Assembly: GCA_937970115.1 (NCBI GenBank)
Contig: CALBVO010000020.1
Span: 1-16,231 of the forward strand
DNA length: 16,231 nucleotides
Origin: Minisyncoccota bacterium
GTDB lineage: Bacteria > Patescibacteriota > Minisyncoccia > Phycocordibacterales > UBA1006
Direction of reading: 5' to 3'
The position numbers and the translations under genes were made by a program. A model generated the notes under the pieces. It saw only the letters and a list, made by a program, of their open reading frames with translations. It had not been told where the DNA came from and searched no databases. Below, in pieces: positions 6,150-12,647 of the stretch; the stretch's first letter is position 1, and each line of letters opens with the position of its first letter.

Positions 6150-6170
6150 GACCATATTACCTCAAGTATA

Positions 6171-6200
6171 CCCCGGCGAAGCGGACGGCTTGCCGCGGGG
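6171..6200 (+). repeat. IS200 right-end hairpin
   Basis: A GC-rich imperfect hairpin: the arm 6171-6182 pairs with 6187-6200 around GGAC, with one bulged base on each side. It begins 22 bases after the tnpA stop and mirrors the left-end hairpin. Confidence 0.65.
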
Positions 6201-6317
6201 TTGTTGATAGATAAATTATCAAACATAATTACAGGTAAATTATCTCTTTCAATTAAAGATGGCGGCGGACGAAAATATACATTTGAAGATATTCTGCGCG
6301 AAGTCGAAAATGTATAA
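6201..6317 (+). pseudogene. 3' remnant of the gene interrupted by the IS200 element
   Basis: An open frame without a start runs from the right IS hairpin to TAA at 6315-6317. It encodes about 38 residues, including GKLSLSIKDGGGRKYTFEDI and ending LREVENV, and is followed by a good terminator 21 bases later, as expected of a real gene end. The frame number matches that of the 5' remnant at 5523. That both halves belong to one gene is inference. No function is recognised. Confidence 0.45.
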
Positions 6318-6337
6318 ATTTATCTAATTTAGATTTT

Positions 6338-6369
6338 AGCCAATTTTGTGTAACAAAATTGGCTTTTTT
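6338..6369 (+). terminator. Intrinsic terminator after the interrupted gene
   Basis: A perfect 12-pair stem (6338-6349 with 6353-6364), a three-base loop and a T-run to 6369 with further T beyond. Confidence 0.8.
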
Positions 6370-6427
6370 ATTTTTTTAAAATTTTATCTTATCTTCGAAA
6401 AGAAGATCAAATATGATTTTCTCGTAA

Positions 6428-6587
6428 TGAGCCTATAGATATTTTCTATAAAAATGACGTGAGTATTCGTTATTATTTTTTTGTTTGAACATCAGTGAGT
6501 TTAAAAATAATAGAATAGGAGCAAAATTTTTAAGAAAAGTATCTATGAGCTCAAAGATTTTTTGTTTCTTTTTCATCTGAAAAAGAA
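6428..6587 (+). repeat. Structured intergenic element, copy B (upstream of glyA)
   Basis: Same architecture and strand as copy A. Stems pair 6435-6441/6540-6546, 6442-6447/6533-6538, 6450-6455/6526-6531, 6464-6468/6513-6517 and 6471-6480/6503-6512 around a 22-base loop (6481-6502) nearly identical to copy A. A second hairpin pairs 6566-6574 with 6579-6587 and shares the CTTTTTC/GAAAAAG core. The lower stem sequence differs from copy A but still pairs. A TATGAT box at 6412-6417 could start a transcript near the element's 5' end. The interval 6370-6657 holds no gene. Confidence 0.75.
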
Positions 6588-6642
6588 TGAATACTTTTAA
6601 TACAAAAATTTTAATGATCAAGGCTGTGATCTATTGCTTGTT

Positions 6643-6660
6643 TGGTATAATCAATATATG
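6643..6660 (+). promoter_or_regulatory. Leaderless extended -10 promoter of glyA
   Basis: TGGTATAAT (6643-6651, extended -10) is followed by six bases and the ATG at 6658. This rules out the upstream TTG at 6634 as start, since it lies 12 bases before the -10 box. Confidence 0.75.
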
Positions 6661-7869
6661 AAAGATACACGCATCAAGAATTTATTAGCAGCGGAAAAGA
6701 AACGGCAAAAATCAGTTATTAATCTTGTAGCATCAGAGAACTATGTCTCGGCTGATGTCCTCAAAGCACTCGGTACAGAAACAACCAATAAATACGCAGA
6801 AGGTTATTCTGATGCACGCTATTACGGTGGAAACGAAATTATTGATAAAATTGAAGATCTTGCCTGTGAGCGAGCATTAAAATTATTTAAACTCAATCCA
6901 AAAAAATGGGGAGTTAATGTACAACCGCATTCTGGATCACCAGCCAACATTGCCGTGTATCAGGCATTGGTTCCAAAAGGCGGAAAAATCATGGGAATGA
7001 CCTTGGCACATGGAGGCCACCTAACCCATGGTCATGGCGTATCCTTTTCTGGGAAATTCTGGGAACAAGTTCCGTATGGCGTTGATCAAAAAACTGAAAA
7101 AATCAATTACGATGCATTAATTAAAATTGCTAAAAAAGAAAAACCAGCCATTGTTGTCGCTGGATATTCTGCCTATCCACGAAAAATTGACTGGAAGAAA
7201 ATGCGCGAGGTTGCTGATGCCGCAGGTGCGTATTTGATGGTTGATATGGCACATATTTCTGGATTGATTGCAGGTGGACAACACGCATCTCCATTTAAAT
7301 ATGCTGATGTGGTAACAACCACAACTCACAAGGTTCTGCGTGGACCACGTGGAGGAATGATCTATTCTCGGCATGATTATGGTATCGGCAAAAAAGCTCC
7401 AAAAATGAAAAAAGGGAAAATAGCTCCTACGTTATTTGAAAAAATACAAAAATCAGTATTTCCAGGAATGCAAGGTGGCCCACACATGAATCAAATTGCA
7501 GCTTTGGCTGTTGCCTTAAAAGAAGCAGATTCTGCATCATTTAAAAAATACACTGAGCAGGTTGTAAAAAATGCAAAGGCACTTGCTGGTGAATTAAAAA
7601 ACCTGGGCTGGCGAATTACCAGTGGCGGAACTGATAATCATGTCTTTTTGGTGGATGTATGGAAAGAGGGTCTCACCGGAAAAGACGCATCAACGCGATT
7701 AGAAAAAAATGGGATTATCGTAAACATGAATACGATTCCATTCGATACACGATCACCCTTTAATCCTTCTGGATTGCGATTGGGAACGGCTGCTGAAACA
7801 ACACGTGGTAAAAAAGAGAAAGACATGATCATATTAGCTCGCCAAATCGACAAAATTTTGCGAAAATAG
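6658..7869 (+). CDS. glyA: Serine hydroxymethyltransferase
   Basis: This PLP enzyme converts serine and tetrahydrofolate to glycine and 5,10-methylene-tetrahydrofolate, the one-carbon donor of ThyA. The N-terminal INLVASENYVS, TNKYAEGYSDARYYGG, the VQPHSGSPANIAVY segment and VDMAHISGLIAGG are diagnostic. The PLP lysine is Lys225 in TTTTHKVLRGPRGG, and the later FPGMQGGPH motif is present. Between GGMIYSR and FPGMQGG there is a lysine-rich insertion (about residues 245-265) compared with the compact bacterial form. Length is 403 residues from the ATG chosen by the promoter. A carboxypeptidase gene follows after four bases, probably co-transcribed. Confidence 0.96.
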   Translation: MKDTRIKNLLAAEKKRQKSVINLVASENYVSADVLKALGTETTNKYAEGYSDARYYGGNEIIDKIEDLACERALKLFKLNPKKWGVNVQPHSGSPANIAVYQALVPKGGKIMGMTLAHGGHLTHGHGVSFSGKFWEQVPYGVDQKTEKINYDALIKIAKKEKPAIVVAGYSAYPRKIDWKKMREVADAAGAYLMVDMAHISGLIAGGQHASPFKYADVVTTTTHKVLRGPRGGMIYSRHDYGIGKKAPKMKKGKIAPTLFEKIQKSVFPGMQGGPHMNQIAALAVALKEADSASFKKYTEQVVKNAKALAGELKNLGWRITSGGTDNHVFLVDVWKEGLTGKDASTRLEKNGIIVNMNTIPFDTRSPFNPSGLRLGTAAETTRGKKEKDMIILARQIDKILRK

Positions 7870-7873
7870 AATT

Positions 7874-8971
7874 ATGAGAAAAACAAATGGGAAATCTATT
7901 CTCGTTTTTTTGTTATCCATAGCTTGGATGTGTTTTGTTGTATTTTTATATATTCAAAATAATAAACAAACATCAGCTGCAACCCAAACAATAACACAGA
8001 GTTCTCGGGTTCAGGGCTATACTAATGATGAGCTAAGGGCCATGGCACAAAAAACGAACCATCATTCTGTTTCTGATGTTGCAGAAATTATCCACAATGA
8101 TTTTGTGGAAACACCGATTTTAGAAAAAGAGCTGCAAGAAAAATTTTCTTTTACTATAAATCCTGATGATGTTGTTATTGAAACGCGTGATTTACAAGAG
8201 CTTGCATTCTCTAATGAATCGACGACAATTACACCAACACCAACACCAACACCAACACCAACACCAACACCAACACCAACACCAACACCAACACCAACAC
8301 CAACACCAACACCAACACCAGAGAAAGTAATAAAATTTCCGCAATATTCGTCGGTCCAATTTTTAGATCTTTATGATATTTTTGAAAGTACAGAAGACTC
8401 TTTAACTTCTTCTCAAGAGTTTATTTATGGTCTACCAGAAGTAGATCAGTATATTCGCCAAAAGGCTGAAGAGCGTGGCTATGTGGCGAGAGGTTTTGCA
8501 AAGCAGGCAGACCTAATTTCATTTGAAAATGTACGTACGCGTAAACCTGTTCGTGATGCATATGTAGCTATGCGTAATGAAATGATGAAACAAAAAATAC
8601 GTTTACATTTTGTATCTGGATATCGTTCATCAAGTGCACAACGCGATATTTTTACAAATAAAATGAATATTACTGATCCATCTGATATTCTGACAGGTAT
8701 ACATGATATGAAGTTAGATGCCGTATTGTCTCGCTCTGCAATACCGGGATATTCAAAACATCATTCAGGATATGCTGCAGATTTTGGTTGTGGTAATAAT
8801 TATTTAGTTTATACATTTGCTGAAACAAAATGTTACGAATGGATGTCGGTAAATAATTTTGAAAATGCAAAGCGGTATGGATTTATTCCAAGTTACCCGA
8901 ACAATGCTGGTCCGCAGGGACCTAACCCAGAACCATGGGAATATGTATGGGTAGGTTCTGAAAATATCTAA
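7874..8971 (+). CDS. VanY-like D-alanyl-D-alanine carboxypeptidase (M15B)
   Basis: The product is 365 residues: an N-terminal membrane anchor (about residues 8-27), a stalk, a run of 15 Thr-Pro dipeptides (residues 120-149), and an extracytoplasmic M15B domain from about residue 185. Seen motifs are SGYRSS (248-253), SKHHSGYAAD (294-303, the S-x-H-x-x-G-x-A-x-D zinc motif with His296 and Asp303) and EPWEYVWVG (353-361). In VanY-type enzymes the last motif usually reads E-P-W-H; here Glu356 stands where the third zinc histidine is expected. The enzyme would trim the terminal D-Ala of peptidoglycan stems outside the membrane. The Thr-Pro stretch is a rigid spacer through the wall. The gene follows glyA after four bases. 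Confidence 0.9.
   Translation: MRKTNGKSILVFLLSIAWMCFVVFLYIQNNKQTSAATQTITQSSRVQGYTNDELRAMAQKTNHHSVSDVAEIIHNDFVETPILEKELQEKFSFTINPDDVVIETRDLQELAFSNESTTITPTPTPTPTPTPTPTPTPTPTPTPTPTPTPEKVIKFPQYSSVQFLDLYDIFESTEDSLTSSQEFIYGLPEVDQYIRQKAEERGYVARGFAKQADLISFENVRTRKPVRDAYVAMRNEMMKQKIRLHFVSGYRSSSAQRDIFTNKMNITDPSDILTGIHDMKLDAVLSRSAIPGYSKHHSGYAADFGCGNNYLVYTFAETKCYEWMSVNNFENAKRYGFIPSYPNNAGPQGPNPEPWEYVWVGSENI
8231..8320 (+). repeat. Six-base tandem repeat (ACACCA x15) coding for Thr-Pro
   Basis: Fifteen exact copies of ACACCA occupy 90 bases in frame within the carboxypeptidase gene. The perfect identity suggests recent slippage expansion; copy changes keep the frame and would alter only spacer length. Confidence 0.97.
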
Positions 8972-8985
8972 AATATTCCAATAGT

Positions 8986-9014
8986 AAAAATTCCAGAATC
9001 TCTGGAATTTTTTT
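8986..9014 (+). terminator. Terminator of the glyA-carboxypeptidase unit
   Basis: A perfect 12-pair stem (8986-8997 with 9001-9012), a three-base loop and T to 9014. Flanking bases 8981-8988 can also pair with 9017-9024. Confidence 0.8.
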
Positions 9015-9081
9015 GGTTTACTATAAATAAAAAATATATTTTATATCTCATAAAGTACATGTATTATAGTTCAATATATAT

Positions 9082-9115
9082 AAAAAAGCTCAAACTAAAT
9101 AGTTTGAGCTTTTTT
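9082..9115. terminator. Bidirectional terminator at the end of thyA
   Basis: A perfect 15-pair stem (9082-9096 with 9101-9115) with a four-base loop, six A on one side and six T on the other, lies between convergent genes two bases from the thyA stop. It works as a T-tailed terminator on either strand. Confidence 0.85.
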
Positions 9116-9117
9116 AT

Positions 9118-9966
9118 CTATACTGCCATTTTTGCTTTGATAGTTTCTTGAGGATTATAATCTACAAGTTTCACCAATTTATAGATATCGTTTGGTGTCT
9201 CGATTTTTTTTGTATCTAAATCTTCTAGTGATTTGATATCTGGATTTAGCCATAGTTTTGGAAGTTTATCTGGGGTCCGTTGTAATTGTTGCTTAACAGC
9301 ATCAAGATGATCATGATAGATATGTGCATCACCAAGCGTCAGAATCAGCTCATCAGGCTCTAAATCAGTCATCTGAGCAACAATATGTAACATCAAGGCA
9401 TATGAGGCAATATTAAAAGGAACACCGAGGAACATATCGCAACTTCGTTGGAACATGTGTAATGATAATTTTCCATCTGCTACAAAAAATTGAAAAATCA
9501 TATGACATGGTGGCAGTGCCATTTGATCAAGTTCTCCTGGGTTCCAGGCTGATACGATGAGTCGACGGTCGTTTGGATTCGTTTTAATTCGTTCAATGAC
9601 ATCTGATAATTGATCAACGACCTTGCCGTTTGAACCTTGCCAGTTTCGCCATTGGACACCATATACACGACCAAGATCACCATCGTATTGCGCTTTTGGT
9701 GTCCAGTAGTCTGCGTTTGCATTTCCATCCCAAATTCTACATCCTAAACGGTTTAATTCATTGTTGTCGTTATAACCTGACATAAACCAAAACAATTCAG
9801 CCGCCATAGCCCGAAAGGCGAGTTTCTTTGTCGTAACGGCTGGAAATCCATCAGACATTTTGAATCGCATTTGTTCGGTAAAAATTTTACGCGTACCACC
9901 ATTTCGTCCTTCGATATCAGTTCCATTTTCCATTACTTTTTTGAGTACATCTAAATATTGTTGCAT
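9118..9966 (-). CDS. thyA: Thymidylate synthase ThyA
   Basis: The folate-dependent enzyme methylates dUMP to dTMP using methylene-tetrahydrofolate, leaving dihydrofolate for FolA. The catalytic Cys154 is in ALPPCHMIFQF. Other signatures are the dimer-contributed arginines of NDRRLIVSAWNP (residues 132-143), QRSCDMFLGVPFNIASYALM (173-192) and GDAHIYHDHLDA. The C-terminus IKAKMAV fits the family's closing tail. Length is 282 residues, typical. It begins four bases after the stop of the MazG-like gene, so both are on one transcript, without a Shine-Dalgarno sequence. Confidence 0.97.
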   Translation of the reverse strand: MQQYLDVLKKVMENGTDIEGRNGGTRKIFTEQMRFKMSDGFPAVTTKKLAFRAMAAELFWFMSGYNDNNELNRLGCRIWDGNANADYWTPKAQYDGDLGRVYGVQWRNWQGSNGKVVDQLSDVIERIKTNPNDRRLIVSAWNPGELDQMALPPCHMIFQFFVADGKLSLHMFQRSCDMFLGVPFNIASYALMLHIVAQMTDLEPDELILTLGDAHIYHDHLDAVKQQLQRTPDKLPKLWLNPDIKSLEDLDTKKIETPNDIYKLVKLVDYNPQETIKAKMAV

Positions 9967-9970
9967 AGTA

Positions 9971-10372
9971 TTATTTTTCTAATTTACACTTACTAAAATC
10001 CGCTGTATACATTTCTGCATTAAGATCTTTTACAAATTTTCCGTCGATTAATGTTCCGGTTCGTGAGTTTATTTCTTTGAATCCTTCATACATAACTTTT
10101 GTTGGGTTATATCCTAATTTTGCCATAGCACCTGTTGAAAAGATAATAATATCAAAAAGTGCATCAATAATGTGTTCAGGGTTATACTGCGCGTCTTTGG
10201 TAATATCCTTAGCGATTTCTTCCGCACGTTCTCGAGCATTGAGACTGTCATAATTTCCTGTACTCTCAAGAAGTTCTTCAATAATAAATGAAACTTCTTT
10301 TTTATGATCAAATCCGCGTTTGATAAGGCCTCGTTCACGATTCCACTGCACTATTTTTTCAAACATATTCAT
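9971..10372 (-). CDS. MazG-like nucleotide pyrophosphohydrolase
   Basis: The product is 133 residues and mostly helical. It has the all-alpha NTP pyrophosphatase signature: a first E-E-x-x-E motif (Glu32, Glu33, Glu36 in FIIEELLES) and a second E-x-x-D-x-x-x-D motif (Glu67, Asp70, Asp74 in PEHIIDALFDIIIF) that together bind magnesium. The end (GFKEINSRTGTL...GKFVKD) resembles the MazG/phage-type tail. It probably hydrolyses a non-canonical or surplus (d)NTP to NMP and pyrophosphate; pairing with thyA suggests a pyrimidine deoxynucleotide, which is inference. The start is set at the ATG at 10372, six bases after TATAAT; a TTG at 10378 abuts the -10 box and is unlikely. Confidence 0.82.
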   Translation of the reverse strand: MNMFEKIVQWNRERGLIKRGFDHKKEVSFIIEELLESTGNYDSLNARERAEEIAKDITKDAQYNPEHIIDALFDIIIFSTGAMAKLGYNPTKVMYEGFKEINSRTGTLIDGKFVKDLNAEMYTADFSKCKLEK

Positions 10373-10384
10373 ATACAAATTATA
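10370..10384 (-). promoter_or_regulatory. Leaderless promoter of the mazG-like/thyA operon
   Basis: On the minus strand, TATAAT (10384-10379) is followed by six bases and the ATG at 10372-10370. Confidence 0.7.
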
Positions 10385-10401
10385 TCATACTCAAACATCT
10401 T

Positions 10402-10441
10402 AAAATCATTCTAGCATTCGCGCGAATACTAGAATGATTTT
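10402..10441. promoter_or_regulatory. 40-base near-perfect palindrome between divergent mazG-like and tmk genes
   Basis: The halves 10402-10421 and 10422-10441 are reverse complements with a single C-A mismatch, and the centre is GC-rich (ATTCGCGCGAAT). A T-run follows on the plus strand, so it resembles a terminator, but both flanking genes point away from it and appear to be leaderless. It contains the same ATCATTCTA/TAGAATGAT halves as the palindrome at 4454-4499. Confidence 0.75.
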
Positions 10442-10455
10442 TTGTATTCTCGGTG

Positions 10456-10470
10456 TATAGTATAATTATG
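10456..10470 (+). promoter_or_regulatory. Leaderless promoter of tmk
   Basis: TATAGT (10456-10461) is followed by six bases and the ATG at 10468. The expected -35 position lies in the 3' arm of the palindrome. Confidence 0.6.
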
Positions 10471-11157
10471 AAAGGTAAACTTATTGTTATTGATGGAACT
10501 GACGGTTCAGGGAAGGCAACCCAGGTTGCACGATTAAAAGAACGACTTGCTGCAGAAGGTCACCAGGTTCAATCGCTGGATTTCCCGCGTTATTATGATA
10601 ATTTCTTTGGCGGTCTCATTGGTGAATGCCTAGCTGGCAAGTATGGTGACTGGGCGGGAACTCATCCAAAAATCGCATCAGTATTATATGCAAATGATCG
10701 CGCAGAATCAGCACCACAAATCAAAACATGGCTGGAAAATGGTGATATCGTAATTTTGGATCGTTACGTATCTTCGAATCAAATTCATCAAGGTGGGAAA
10801 ATTGATAATTCAGAAGAAAGACGTGAATTTATGCAATGGCTCGATACCTTGGAGCACGAGGTTCTCGGTATTCCGCGCCCTGATGCAATTTTATATTTAG
10901 ACGTTTCGGTAAAAATTACTCAGGAATTATTGGTGAAAAAAGGTAACAAAGAATCTAAAAAATACCTAGAAGGACAAGGGGATCAACATGAAAATAATAT
11001 TGAACATTTAGAGGCTGCACGTGAATCAGGATTAAAAATGATTGCAGAGAACAATAACTGGATTCGTATTGGCTGCAGTCGCGAGGGCGATATCTTCTCT
11101 ATAGATATTATTCACGGTCTGATTTATGAAAAAGTCCAAGATATTTTAAAAAGCTAA
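10468..11157 (+). CDS. tmk: Thymidylate kinase
   Basis: Tmk phosphorylates dTMP to dTDP with ATP. The P-loop is GTDGSGKATQ (residues 10-19), the dTMP-binding DRY motif is Asp98-Arg-Tyr100 in ILDRYVSSNQ, and LDFPRYYDNFFGGLI (37-51) and SVLYANDRAE (71-80) are typical. After the P-loop lysine there is Ala17 rather than the consensus Ser/Thr. The product is 229 residues, slightly longer than the usual form. The upstream in-frame ATG at 10453 precedes the -10 box and is rejected. The gene is monocistronic, divergent from the MazG-like/thyA operon. Confidence 0.95.
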   Translation: MKGKLIVIDGTDGSGKATQVARLKERLAAEGHQVQSLDFPRYYDNFFGGLIGECLAGKYGDWAGTHPKIASVLYANDRAESAPQIKTWLENGDIVILDRYVSSNQIHQGGKIDNSEERREFMQWLDTLEHEVLGIPRPDAILYLDVSVKITQELLVKKGNKESKKYLEGQGDQHENNIEHLEAARESGLKMIAENNNWIRIGCSREGDIFSIDIIHGLIYEKVQDILKS

Positions 11158-11165
11158 TTATTAAC

Positions 11166-11192
11166 AAAAACACCTTTCTGAAGGTGTTTTTT
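11166..11192 (+). terminator. tmk terminator
   Basis: A perfect 11-pair stem (11166-11176 with 11181-11191), a TCTG loop and a T-tail. Confidence 0.85.
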
Positions 11193-11206
11193 CATCTATC
11201 TTTTTG

Positions 11207-11224
11207 TATACTATATGTGTTATG
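11207..11224 (+). promoter_or_regulatory. Putative leaderless promoter of the DM13 gene
   Basis: TATACT (11207-11212) or TACTAT (11209-11214) lies nine or seven bases before the ATG at 11222. The block nearly matches that of the SIMPL gene at 404. Confidence 0.55.
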
Positions 11225-11857
11225 AAAAAAATAATTATTACAATTGTGCTCTTAGGAATTATCGGAGCAGCGTGGTATTTACTATCACCACTATTTATTA
11301 ACACAACGATAAATGAAGCGCCACCTATTACGAGTTCATATTCTGCAGATCAGATACGCGAAATTGTACTCGCAGATACTCAGGAAGATGAACCTGTATT
11401 AGATAATGAAGAAGTAGATATAACCACAACTATTCCCACAAAAAAACCTATTTTAGATACTACATATTTTCGTGAAACTGAAGATATGCCACAAGAAGAG
11501 ATGGAAGACGTGGTTATGGATGAACCAATGCCAGAAGAATCAGAAACGTCCGTAGATATCCTTGGAAGTTTTGAATCAAAAAATAACTATTCAGGAAGCG
11601 GTCAAGTAAAAATAATTACCGATGGAAATAGTAAAATACTACGTTTTGAGAATTTTTCTGTAACCAACGGTCCTGATCTATTTGTAACTCTCAACAAAGG
11701 AGATGATCCAAAAGGTGAACATATTATTTTACAGAAATTAAAGGGTAACAAGGGTAATCAAAATTATGATATTTCTAATTATGATATAGATGATTTTAAT
11801 TCAATATCTATTTATTGTCGTGCTTTCTCACGAGAATTTGCTACTGCGCAATTTTAA
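11222..11857 (+). CDS. DM13-domain protein, membrane anchored
   Basis: The product is 211 residues: an N-terminal hydrophobic anchor (about residues 3-21), a long acidic, Glu/Asp/Met/Pro-rich linker (about 30-108), and a C-terminal DM13 domain (about 110-211). The domain shows GSFESKNNYSGSGQVKI, ILRFENFSVTNGPDLFVTL, LKGNKGNQNYDIS and a closing ISIYCRAFSREFATAQF with the family's conserved cysteine. DM13 has been proposed to bind haem or take part in redox reactions outside the cell; this is not proven. The TTG at 11204 lies before the -10 box and is rejected as start. Confidence 0.85.
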   Translation: MKKIIITIVLLGIIGAAWYLLSPLFINTTINEAPPITSSYSADQIREIVLADTQEDEPVLDNEEVDITTTIPTKKPILDTTYFRETEDMPQEEMEDVVMDEPMPEESETSVDILGSFESKNNYSGSGQVKIITDGNSKILRFENFSVTNGPDLFVTLNKGDDPKGEHIILQKLKGNKGNQNYDISNYDIDDFNSISIYCRAFSREFATAQF

Positions 11858-11875
11858 AAGACCTAGGGTCTTTTT
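11856..11875 (+). terminator. Terminator overlapping the DM13 stop codon
   Basis: An eight-pair stem (11856-11863 with 11867-11874), a three-base loop and a T-tail; the stop at 11855-11857 enters the 5' arm. Confidence 0.7.
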
Positions 11876-11885
11876 ATTTTTGCTA

Positions 11886-11901
11886 TATACTTATTTGTAT
11901 G
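11886..11901 (+). promoter_or_regulatory. Putative leaderless promoter of the metallophosphoesterase gene
   Basis: TATACT (11886-11891) is followed by seven bases and the ATG at 11899. The box starts about ten bases after the preceding terminator T-run. Confidence 0.6.
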
Positions 11902-12609
11902 ACTTCGACGATTATTTTGTCTGATCTGCATTTAGGATCTACTAATATACATACAGAGCGCCTGGCCATGTTTTTGGAGGTTATTGCTGGTTTTGACCGT
12001 GTCATTTTAAACGGTGATTTTCTGGATGATCTCTGGGAATATAAAAAAACCATACAATCAGCATGGTCTCCGTTATTTGAATTATTAAAAACAAAAGATG
12101 TTATTTATGTGTTTGGTAATCATGATCCAGAAACACCAGCACTGATTGAGGCAACTTCAGCATTTATTTCTGAATATTATCATACTTATTATCTACCTGT
12201 CGCAGATAAAGAGTTGGTTATTATGCATGGGCAAACTATCTACCCGCGCCCCGTTGATCAACTCTATAGGCAGAGAAAAAACTGGTATGGAAAAATCTTT
12301 AATCGAATCGTTCGCGTTCTTTGGTATAGTTTCTATCCAGTTATCTTAACCGTTCGATTCTTTATCGAAAAAAAACAAGGTAATCTAGCCAAAATTCAGC
12401 GTAATGTCATCAAATTACAAAATGACAAAATGCGAGGATATGCAAAAGAGCATTTGAAACCACATCAGATTCTCGTATGTGGGCATAGTCATCTTCCAGA
12501 GTTTTCACCTGAATTACAATTCATTAACGAAGGAGCAAATTCATATGAACGTGTTGAATATTTGAGTATCCGAGATGAGAAAATGGAATTAGTTATAAGA
12601 GAATTATAA
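11899..12609 (+). CDS. Calcineurin-like metallophosphoesterase
   Basis: The 236-residue protein carries the full two-metal set: SDLHLG (Asp9, His11), LNGDFLDD (Asp40), FGNHD (Asn74-His75), MHG (His110) and CGHSH (His196, His198). The arrangement resembles UDP-2,3-diacylglucosamine hydrolase (LpxH)-type enzymes, including a hydrophobic-basic helical insert (about residues 133-160) that could touch the membrane. No lipid A genes are in view and these bacteria are not expected to make lipid A, so the substrate is unknown. The start is set by the -10 box; upstream in-frame codons lie inside the DM13 gene. Confidence 0.88.
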   Translation: MTSTIILSDLHLGSTNIHTERLAMFLEVIAGFDRVILNGDFLDDLWEYKKTIQSAWSPLFELLKTKDVIYVFGNHDPETPALIEATSAFISEYYHTYYLPVADKELVIMHGQTIYPRPVDQLYRQRKNWYGKIFNRIVRVLWYSFYPVILTVRFFIEKKQGNLAKIQRNVIKLQNDKMRGYAKEHLKPHQILVCGHSHLPEFSPELQFINEGANSYERVEYLSIRDEKMELVIREL

Positions 12610-12630
12610 AAGTCTTAATAGGACTTTTTT
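12608..12630 (+). terminator. Terminator of the metallophosphoesterase gene
   Basis: A seven-pair stem (12608-12614 with 12622-12628), a seven-base loop and six T. The stop codon overlaps the 5' arm. Confidence 0.7.
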
Positions 12631-12647
12631 GTTATAATGGGTTTATG
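12630..12647 (+). promoter_or_regulatory. Leaderless extended -10 promoter of the HAD-msrA-UDG operon
   Basis: TGTTATAAT (12630-12638) is followed by six bases and the ATG at 12645. Its first T is the last T of the preceding terminator's T-run. Confidence 0.75.

Larger units (their letters stand above)
5650..6203 (+). mobile_element. IS200-type (IS200/IS605 family) insertion sequence
   Basis: A single tnpA gene is bracketed by subterminal hairpins at 5653-5672 and 6171-6200, the architecture of IS200 elements, which transpose as single strands and recognise end hairpins rather than terminal inverted repeats. There is no accessory tnpB. The exact ends cannot be fixed because this family makes no target duplication; the limits given are approximate. 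The transposase is intact, so the copy may be active. Confidence 0.8.

Noticed and set aside
5893..6207. 104-codon plus-strand frame overlapping tnpA
   Set aside because: It is an out-of-frame shadow of the transposase, whose HUH and Tyr motifs are intact.
6433..6621. 62-codon minus-strand frame across structured element B
   Set aside because: The homologous stretch of copy A has stop codons in the same frame, so the conservation is of nucleic acid, not protein.
6428..6657. Element B as a folate or glycine riboswitch for glyA
   Set aside because: The same element lies before secE, and the glyA promoter at 6643-6651 lies downstream of the element, so a leaderless glyA mRNA would not contain it. 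No known riboswitch core was recognised.
8231..8320. Tandem repeat as a CRISPR array
   Set aside because: The units are contiguous six-base repeats without spacers and encode Thr-Pro in frame.
10402..10443. Palindrome as a simple plus-strand terminator
   Set aside because: It has a T-run, but no plus-strand gene ends here: the left neighbour is transcribed away and plus-strand transcripts already meet terminators at 8986 and 9082. Kept as a regulatory or barrier element.
11815..11898. Longer metallophosphoesterase starting at 11815
   Set aside because: The extension lies in the DM13 coding end, its terminator and the -10 box; the D-L-H strand starts directly after the ATG at 11899.
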